From Prosopocoilus inquinatus (lineage: Eukaryota > Arthropoda > Insecta > Coleoptera > Lucanidae), in NCBI GenBank assembly GCA_036172665.1, contig CM069870.1:22790001-22854000 (forward strand): a DNA stretch of 64,000 bases. Direction: 5' to 3'. Every line of letters begins with the position of its first letter. Position 1 is the stretch's first letter. Below, piece by piece: positions 57,009 through 64,000 of the stretch. A program made the position numbers and the translations under genes. The notes beneath the pieces were generated by a model. It did not search any database. It saw only the letters and a program-made list of their open reading frames with translations, and was not told the DNA's origin.

Positions 57009-58661
57009 GTCAGATTTTTATTTTTAAACCACGCTTTATCAAAATTCGTACTCGTAAAAAAAGACGGATCGAAATAAATATCCATAAAACAAGACGATGA
57101 CCTTGAATATATGAAACAAAAACAACCAAAACAATTTTTTGGTCCGATAAGGATTGAATAATTCCAATACGAAAAATCCTCCTGTAATTTGGAAAAACCT
57201 TGTGCAGGATAAATGGACGACGGTGTTTGTATTGGGGCGTAATTAAAAATCAATAACGCTCATTGCTTTTTAAGTACCTCCACAAATACCAATTTTGACC
57301 AACAATAAAATGGTCTGTCTATTTTGAAAGTATTGATTTTCGTTCGTTCGTTCGTTAAAATGCCAAAGGTGAATTCTGCAGTGGACTTACTTATGTACTT
57401 GTACGTACGTTTAACTATAAAAATAACGAAACACAGGATGATATTCCATTGTTAATTAATTTATTGTTAGCAAGTCTGCTTGCTAATGAAACCCAGACTT
57501 TAATTTTATGATTAACGATGCGACGACTGATTATTATTATTATTATTATTATTATTGTTATACCTATTTGCATGTTTGACTGTTTCTGCTGTTGTATATG
57601 TATATTTTTTTTATTAATTATGCATTGAGAAATCAAGCTCGTGTGTGTGTTTTTTCTAAATTTTCATAAAGACGTTGCGCAATCAATTTCGAAATGCCGA
57701 AGGAGGAGTAGGTTCCTACTAATTTAAATAAATCGATTGAGCAGAACGTATTTCATAATCGTGAGAAATTGGTATGGGTTTGGGTTGGGTTGCTTAAATT
57801 CCACGTGCCCAAATTAATAATTACCTTTTCAGTAAGATTTGGTTTTTGCGGATTGCCAACATTACACGATATTTTCTTCACGAGAAAAAGTAGCAACTGA
57901 CGTGTATATAGGCGTGTATGGTTCAATGTTCAAACTGAACTTTTTTTACATTTTGCAACAAAATTAATTCTGGAGACCTTTTTTACATATAAAAATTGTG
58001 GATCGATAAATTAAATAAAAAGCCGAATTTTCCGATGTGTAGCACTGGCCATCGTAAGACTTTTTTTTAACCACAAGAATTCTAACAGGTGTCAAACTTT
58101 AGCAACCGATTTGTGTAATAATTAAGGGTCGGACATTCCTAGGATATCTGGTAAAAACCAGCATAAAGATAAACATGGCAGCGGCGTAGATTTCAACGTT
58201 GCCGCTGAACGGCTTTTATATCCGAGGCACTCTCACCCTCGCGCTCACTGCATCAGAAGCAACCGTTTGATGTAAATTACGTGTGTAACATAATTACCTT
58301 TTTAGTTTCTTTCAAATTAATAATTATGAAAACATTATAATTCTTTAATGTAACTTTTAAAAAGGCTGGCATAATACATTTAATTCATATCAATTATAGC
58401 GCCGTCACTGCAAAAAGAATGCGAGTTCATTTCGGAACGAATCGATTATGTAAATAAGTTTTTATATCCAGTCGACCAGGACTGTAGTGGTTACTGCGTG
58501 CCGCATAGACTTCTCGGCCTTCGACTGGTTTATTGTTTTGTTTTTACAGGGCAGACGCGTTAAAGATTAGAACTTTTTCCGACTATGATCGCTTAATCAT
58601 ATTAATAGTTCATCATATATTTAACGAAACCTTCCGCCTAAAATGCGCCTAGCCCTGGTAA
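57009..58661. other. Presumed first intron; microsatellite and AT-rich DNA
   Basis: Follows the donor at 57009. Contains a (TTA)n microsatellite at about 57531-57556, a short inverted segment (GGCAGCGGCGTAG...CAACGTTGCCGCTG) at 58179-58206, and a diverged piece of foldback G (GGATCGATAAATTAAATAAA near 58000). No exon recognised. Confidence 0.5.
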
Positions 58662-58780
58662 TAATTGATTTTAGGGTTGTTCGCAAAATTCGGTGTAAGT
58701 TTCAAAGACACTCTTGTGTTTATGCCTCGAGTTATTTGGGATTTCTGCCCAATTTTGCCGAATAACCCTAAAATCAATTA
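58662..58780. mobile_element. MITE, ~119 bp, TAATTGATTTTAGGGTT ends
   Basis: TAATTGATTTTAGGGTTGTT plus CAAAATTCGG on the left is mirrored by CCAATTTTGCCGAATAAC plus CCTAAAATCAATTA on the right. It directly abuts copy E4 of family E, which begins at the next base. Confidence 0.55.
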
Positions 58781-59402
58781 CAGAGTGGGCCAATAGTGCG
58801 TATTCGGTGGATAGCACCTATATCTTACTGTGTGTAGGTTTGTTGTGTAACACATACTGAACCCTATATCATTGTAAAGCTTAATCAAAGACCTATTAAA
58901 TTCAGTAATAAAATATAGGGTGTTCCATTTAAACTAACCGAGTAAAATAAACATCGGTGTTATGAATCACCCTGTGTAAAATAATAGGAATATGTTCGAG
59001 ATGGAAATTGTTTTCTGTTCCATAGAGGTTATGTAACGTTACTGTAAAATTTAAATGCCGAATTTTAATAAAGATCTAATCTGTAAAACATCAAATAATA
59101 GAATTTTTTACATTGAAATGTCAATATCTCAAAAACTATTACGTTTAGGTATATAATAATAATATTATAATGAATTTATCTACTCTTAAAGACGAATCGA
59201 AATAAACCATAATATACAGTACGTTCCATTTAAGAAAACATAACTTTGGTCTGGCACAGCCACACGGAACACCCTGTATCATTGTAACTAATTTTAAATT
59301 ATGCATCTATATCACAGGTAAGTAATAGCGACAACAGATTTTGAAAATCTGCATTAATATAGGCGCTATTCACAGAATACGCACTATTGGCCCAAACTGT
59401 GT
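58781..59402 (+). mobile_element. Complete Tc1/mariner-type MITE family E (copy E4)
   Basis: Both ends are present: CAGAGTGGGCCAATAGTGCG and its mirror CGCACTATTGGCCCAAACTGTG, preceded and followed by TA, the target duplication of Tc1/mariner elements. The ~620-bp interior has nested CCTGTA-type ends (ATATAGGGTGTTCCATTTAA, CACCCTGTG, ACACCCTGTATC), suggesting a composite of smaller elements. No transposase. Serves as reference for copies E1-E3. Confidence 0.65.
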
Positions 59403-59700
59403 ATATATCGGTTTCTAAAGTTTGACACCAGTTAGAATCTTTGTGGATAAAAAGAGTCGTGCGATGGCCAGCCAGTGGTACACTTCGAAAAATTCAACTT
59501 ATTAATTAATTTATCGATCCCGAATTTTGTGTAAAAAATAAAAATTCTTGAAGAGTAAACGTATATAGCGTGGGTGCACCCTGTATTATAGAGTATTGGA
59601 CATGAATTTTTTCTTGTTTTGATCTCCACTATCACCTGCCAAACGGTGTACAAGGTTTTTTTATTCACACCCTGTATATCTGAATTAAGGTAAGATACAA
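59403..59700 (-). mobile_element. Fragment of foldback element G
   Basis: Shares TTATCGATCC(C/A)GAATTTT, GATCTCCACTATCACCTGCC, AAACG(G/T)TGTACA and TTATTCACACCCTG with the right arm of the element at 53337-55445. Only one arm is present. Confidence 0.5.
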
Positions 59701-59739
59701 TGATATTTCATTCTTGTAGAGATTACTAAGAAATCTTGT

Positions 59740-60170
59740 AAGAAATGTTTTTGTTGATCTGCCAAGGAGGGGCCCGATATTTCTTCGACCACGGTAGGCC
59801 TTTACTTCTTCGGCCAATGGGAGGTCAAATTACGTCACTGTCCACACTTCTTCTTCCTCGACACTCTTCAAGAACTAAAGGGGTTACTTTCAACGTACAC
59901 CTCTGACGTCAGTTCTTCAGCTACCAGCCCCAGTCATTATCACTCATTGTCACTCTCTGGACTTTTTCACGTGAAGTGGTCACTTCTTCACCTGTTCAAC
60001 CACCTCTTACCTACGGAATTACCTTCAACAAGCAACTGGCCTCGCCTAAGCCATATACATTTTTTCAACAACCTCTGGTCAAATTATGTCGTCGTCCACA
60101 CTTCTTCTTCGACGGTCTTCAAGAACTAAAGGAGTTATTTTCTTTCGCCATTTTCCAAGGTTAAATTGTC
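59740..60170. repeat. Two-copy direct repeat, ~250 bp, pyrimidine-rich
   Basis: GGTCAAATTACGTCACTGTCC with CACACTTCTTCTTC and CTTCAAGAACTAAAGGGG (59822-59884) recurs at 60075-60132 as GGTCAAATTATGTCGTCGTCC with the same following words. Short forward frames here are products of the CTTCTT bias. Confidence 0.5.
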
Positions 60171-62075
60171 CCAGAATCCCGCCAGCTTAACTACTCGAAT
60201 CCGAATTATCAGAGCTTTCTGTTTTTGTTTTCTTTATTTTAAGATCGTCGTAAACATAAAAGGCTTACATGCCTGTGTTTGCACATTTTTTACGCAATGC
60301 GGAATGCGAGTGAGTGGAACGCGGTTGACCTACTGATGCTTAATGGATGCTGATGCCGCACAATCTTGCAACGCACATAATTGCAATACATAATTTATTT
60401 CCAGACGAATTTAATTTATTTTTTCCCAAATAATTTCATCGTCTGTGCATCATACAATTAATGGCCTAAATATTTAACTGGTCTTGCACGAAATGAACGC
60501 GTAAATTGAAATTTTTAAATTGGTCCGAATCACGTAAGATAAAAATCAAAACTTTTACCATGTCTCTGTTATTTAATAAATAAAATCCTAGACTCGTTTT
60601 CTATTTTGTTTTTTTTTTTTTTTATTGATTTCTTTACGCTGAAGGGATAATAATAAGTAATTATCATTTACAACTTAATACTTTAAGCATTTTTTTATAA
60701 CTAAATAATTAATTTAGCGAAAAGCGAGTTTTGCAAATGAATTTTGAACTTTTGGGGAAAAAACCTCAAAATCACCAATAAAGTTGGCTCCTGAATATTA
60801 ATGTCTGATAGTAGAGGAGTTACAAGTTACAAATGGGTAAACATTAATTCTCGAATCAAATTACGAAGACACAGTTTGCAATCACAAAATTATCGGATTG
60901 AACACAATAAAACAATCAAACTTATTAATTATTAACACAAGGTGTTAAATGACAGTTCTGTTCTGCTATTGGTTGAGATATAAAGAAGTTTTGCAAGTAA
61001 ACCGTCAAACCAAACAGTGACTTTTGCAAATAACTCGATTAAGCTTCGATTGCATTTTTAGGTAGGTTATGATCAGGGAAAAGAATTCGGGTCACTTGTT
61101 CCGCGAACGGTACGAGAATTTAGTCTTCGGACTGTATCAGTCTCGCCCACGATGATTTCTGAGAAGTGAGAACGCTCGCATTATTTTACTTCCCTCCCAC
61201 TCAATAACAATTCGATGCGGAAAGGTGTCAGGAGTAAATAATACATTCGTGGTATAAAGCATCCAACACTAAGTGGCCTGAATTCTTATCCCTGGTTATG
61301 TTAAAAAATAATTTTTGTAAAAATCTGTCCTCACCGTCAGATTCCTCTTTAAAATAGAAAGGACGTAATGGCGCCAGAAACTAATTCTTGAAATTTTCGT
61401 CAATTAGCGACTTTTGCAAATAAGCGCCTCATTTGACAGTTCGGAAAATTCATGGCGTAATACACAGTTGACCAGTCAAGGGAACTAAATACAGAGCGAT
61501 CATTTCAAAATCAAAATCAAACCACGTGACCTGTTCATATAGGCAACGCATCTTACACGATTGGCTAAGCTGTGATCAGTTAAAAAAAAGTTGTAGCAGT
61601 AACTAATTAATAAAATTGCTAAAATTATAATGTATCAAACAATCTAACCATGAAAAACTAATGAGAAACAAATGTCCTTATCCAAAATTACTAAAAATTG
61701 CTCAATGTTGCCAATGGTGGAAACTAAAAGTTACTAAAAACAGAACAACACGAGACTTTGATCTTCAAATATTCATACGTTACTAGCCAACTGTTTTAGG
61801 AACTTTTAGAACTAACTCAAGAACTGAAAATGTGTTGATCTTAATATTTGATATAACTGTAATTAACTTTTTGTTGGAATATGGCCGGAACCAATACAAA
61901 ATGTACGCCATTCTGCTGGACTAACTACTAGAGATGAGAGTCTCTAGCAATTGTTATAGAAATTGTATCAAACCATCGCCATCAACGTATACATTTCGTC
62001 AAACTAGAATTTGTCGACGCAAAATTTAAAATGACTTTTTCCTTTTTGTTCTTTTTTGTTCATGTTTGATTATGG
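60171..62075. other. Presumed intronic/intergenic DNA, no gene recognised
   Basis: AT-rich with T-runs (60607-60625). A segment near 61185-61275 (CCTCCCACTCAATAACAATT...GAATTCTTATCCCTG) repeats the sequence at about 13090-13205, so it is a dispersed repeat. No coding sequence supported. Confidence 0.45.
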
Positions 62076-62219
62076 GGTCTATTCTGTATCAAAACCGTTA
62101 AATTTAAAGGGCTGTTAAATTTTGTTACTACGGTAACAACCAATCATAGAACTGCATTTTAAATTTTAAAGGACCTCTAAATTTTAACAGACCGTTAAAA
62201 AGTTTCAGAATACGCCCCT
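62076..62219. mobile_element. MITE, 144 bp, GGGGYSTATTCTG termini
   Basis: GGGGTCTATTCTGTATC plus CCGTTAAATTTAAAG on the left is mirrored by CTTTAAA-like inner sequence, CAGACCGTTAAAAAG and TTCAGAATACGCCCC on the right. TAT stands on both sides. It is a compact non-autonomous element, of a kind I believe is common in insect genomes. Confidence 0.6.
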
Positions 62220-63438
62220 ATTTCAATTCTTCTTTCGCACTAAACGACATGAAATGGAACGCAAACTCCGTACCGACTCTTTAAGTGTATCTTATACCTT
62301 CGATTTTTTATCGTTAAGCATTCAATACGGAAATAATGTAAACAAGTGCATAAATATTTATTTGAGCGAACATTTTTCCCCCACGACAAACAAATCTCTG
62401 AAAAACGTGAAATTTCTCTCAAGTCGACAACACCGCGTCACACCGTCGACAACGAGTGGTGGGAGATTTAAAAATTGTTCGGCAAGCTAAATACAAATTT
62501 GAACTTTAATGAACTTTAAACCAAGTATATTATTTAAAACTATGGAAATAAATTAACGGGGAATAGTTAAAAGTAAGTTCTGGGTGTCATTTTCTAAATC
62601 GCAACATTTATTCTTATTCCTTCATTAAATAAATAATCAGTCACGTAAAAAAATATATGAGAATCCTTGTTAGTTATGGTACTTATCAGAATATGAAACA
62701 AATAAAAATGCTTTTTAAAAACGAGCTAAAAGAGTAATTTATTGACTTACTTTGACGTTTCGCAAAAATAATTATTTGCTTCATCAAAAGTGAATAACGG
62801 AAATATAAACAATTTAACCTACTAAATTTTTTAGATTAATTGTGAAGAGATTGTTAGGGTAAAAAAGAAAATTATCAGCAAAGATATAACTTGTAAACCA
62901 AGAATATCATTATTGATGCGGCCAGGCCCGTCTTAACATAAACTCCAGTATTTACTGCAACTGTTAGGGAAATCCTGCTAAAACCTAACTAGAGCATGCA
63001 AATAAGTTGTTGTAACAAAAATTACAACAATTCTAACAATAACAAACCAATAAAATAACATAATAATATAGTTTTTCTAATAAATAACCAGGGGAGTTTC
63101 CGATTATTATGTCTCATTTAATGAACTTAGAAAACTACAAAATATATCGTTCAAACTTGCAAAATCTGTTCTTTTATTAATTGAATTATTACACATTTTT
63201 ATTTTACACATTTCAATAAATCTACGTTTAAACGTGTTTAGACAAATATGTTTTGTTAAAAGTGAATGTTCTACTAAGATTGAATGACTCTCATTCTTAT
63301 TTTGGATATAATATTTATGCTGATCTAACCTTTTTTAAACTTTTGGCTAGTTTCACCTATATATATATATATGCTGTAGTATTCTTCCGGGTAGTCCTCC
63401 GCGTTGAGTTCTCTAAAGAACTATTTGTCTTCTGAAAA
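62220..63438. other. AT-rich DNA, no gene recognised
   Basis: No exon or RNA gene supported. A short (TA)n run lies at 63359-63372. The overlapping frames at 62240-62490 on both strands show no domain. Confidence 0.45.
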
Positions 63439-63470
63439 CGTTTCGGCAAGGTCTCACTTGCCATCTTCAG
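63439..63470 (-). ncRNA. Hammerhead-like motif downstream of the Penelope-like ORF
   Basis: On the minus strand: CTGAAGA (63470-63464), one base, stem GGCAAG/CTTGCC with a 6-base loop TGAGAC, then GAAACG. It starts only 14 bases after the stop codon of the Penelope-like coding end (63485). Penelope-like elements are known to carry hammerhead motifs in their terminal repeats, so position and sequence agree. Confidence 0.5.
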
Positions 63471-63484
63471 GTCTTCGCTGCTGC

Positions 63485-63823
63485 TTACCTGCTTCTGCTC
63501 CTCGTCGTTACTCGAGTCACAGTGGCTTCTGGTCGCGCTGGTGGTGGTTTAAGTACCGTGTTGCGGTCACGCGTCGTTACGCTTGGTGGTTTTTCCGCTT
63601 GACTTCTTGTTGTTGGTTGATTGGGTCGTGCCTGTTGACTGCTTTCTCCTAATCCTGATGGTCCGGGGTTCGCTGGTTTCTGGCTTCGGGTTACTGGTCC
63701 TCGACGGTCGGTGGATTTTCGGATCACTGGCCTCCAGGTGGGTGGTAGTCGTAAGGCATCATCTCTGGTGTTTAAGTTCATCTGATGTTTCTCGATTTCT
63801 ATCGCTTCTCGGATGATGCGCCA
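63485..63823 (-). pseudogene. C-terminal end of a Penelope-like element protein (GIY-YIG region)
   Basis: The minus-strand frame from 63820 reads RIIREAIEIEKHQMN then LNTRDDALRLPPTWRPVI. It matches the C-terminal signature of the GIY-YIG endonuclease of Penelope-like retroelements (IREAIEIEKH, then N..D.A.RL...W.P). A Pro/Thr/Arg-rich tail follows to a stop at 63485. Everything upstream (reverse transcriptase, catalytic GIY-YIG core) is missing because the frame meets an inverted junction at about 63821. It is therefore a severely 5'-truncated copy, usual for these elements. Confidence 0.7.
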
Positions 63824-64000
63824 GAAACCAGCGAACCCCGGACCATCAGGATTAGGAGAAAGCAGTCAACAGGCACGACCCAATCAACCAACAACAAGAA
63901 GTCAAGCGGAAAAACCACCAAGCGTAACGACGCGTGACCGCAACACGGTACTTAAACCACCACCAGCGCGACCAGAAGCCACTGTGACTCGAGTAACGAC
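63504..64000. repeat. Perfect 180-bp inverted repeat in the Penelope-like fragment
   Basis: 63504-63683 and 63821-64000 are exact reverse complements over 180 bp, separated by a 137-bp spacer; the right arm runs off the window edge. Both arms carry the Pro/Thr-rich tail coding region of the Penelope-like protein, so two copies lie head to head. Penelope-like elements often insert in inverted or tandem partial copies; an assembly palindrome is the other explanation. Confidence 0.85.

Noticed and set aside
56239..57253. Minus-strand frames opposite the 56306 exon
   Set aside because: Antisense shadows; the plus-strand frame has the start context, length and splice donor.

Overview
The window is AT-rich animal DNA with spliced genes (GT-AG introns), a eukaryotic nuclear tRNA-Phe, mariner/Tc1-type, Penelope-like and LINE remnants, solo-LTR-like repeats and several satellites. 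An insect, quite possibly a beetle, is the best guess. That guess rests on element types and overall look, not on a diagnostic marker. Repeats dominate and true coding sequence is well under a tenth of the window.

Two protein-coding loci are supported. (1) A five-exon gene on the minus strand (exons 21023-20958, 20378-19989, 9287-9093, 7776-7671, 7609-5949) encodes an 805-residue divergent paralogue of the PP2A 65-kDa scaffold subunit A. Its first ~260 residues are collinear with canonical subunit A. The C-terminal half is remodelled by an insertion between the last HEAT repeats and by an acidic tail. (2) The first coding exon (56306-57008) of a plus-strand gene of unknown identity begins a Ser-rich, probably disordered protein. 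Its remaining exons lie beyond the window or are not recognisable in it. A tRNA-Phe(GAA) gene lies at 31205-31133 on the minus strand.

Layout: 1-798 solo-LTR-like repeat (family A); 0.9-5.7 kb degenerate tandem repeat, MITE, A-rich block; 5.9-21.0 kb PP2A-A-like gene, whose introns hold a LINE fragment, Tc1/mariner-type MITEs, a T-rich block, a ~294-bp satellite and a ~40-bp minisatellite; 21.6-24.7 kb three unrelated tandem arrays in succession; 25.8-26.9 kb family A copy; 28.0-28.3 kb foldback element with a perfect 54-bp hairpin; 28.7-29.7 kb T-rich block; 31.1 kb tRNA; 33.3-34.7 kb solo LTR family B; 36.3-37.5 kb family A copy; 39.2-42.0 kb mariner pseudogene split by a 1,967-bp insertion; 42.1-42.6 kb second foldback element; 43.7-44.8 kb family A copy; 45.6-48.2 kb A-rich satellite; 49.1-51.4 kb foldback interrupted by another A-rich block; 53.3-55.4 kb foldback interrupted by a family B solo LTR; 56.3-57.0 kb coding exon; 58.6-59.4 kb MITEs; 63.4-64.0 kb Penelope-like element tail in an inverted arrangement.

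The most interesting signals are: the remodelled PP2A scaffold; hammerhead-ribozyme-like cores (CTGANGA, stem-loop, GAAA) in three repeat contexts, one of them directly downstream of the Penelope-like ORF; perfect inverted repeats of 54 and 180 bp; and nested insertions in which a palindrome's second arm acts as a built-in empty site. All homology statements come from reading the sequence and memory of the families; no database search was run.
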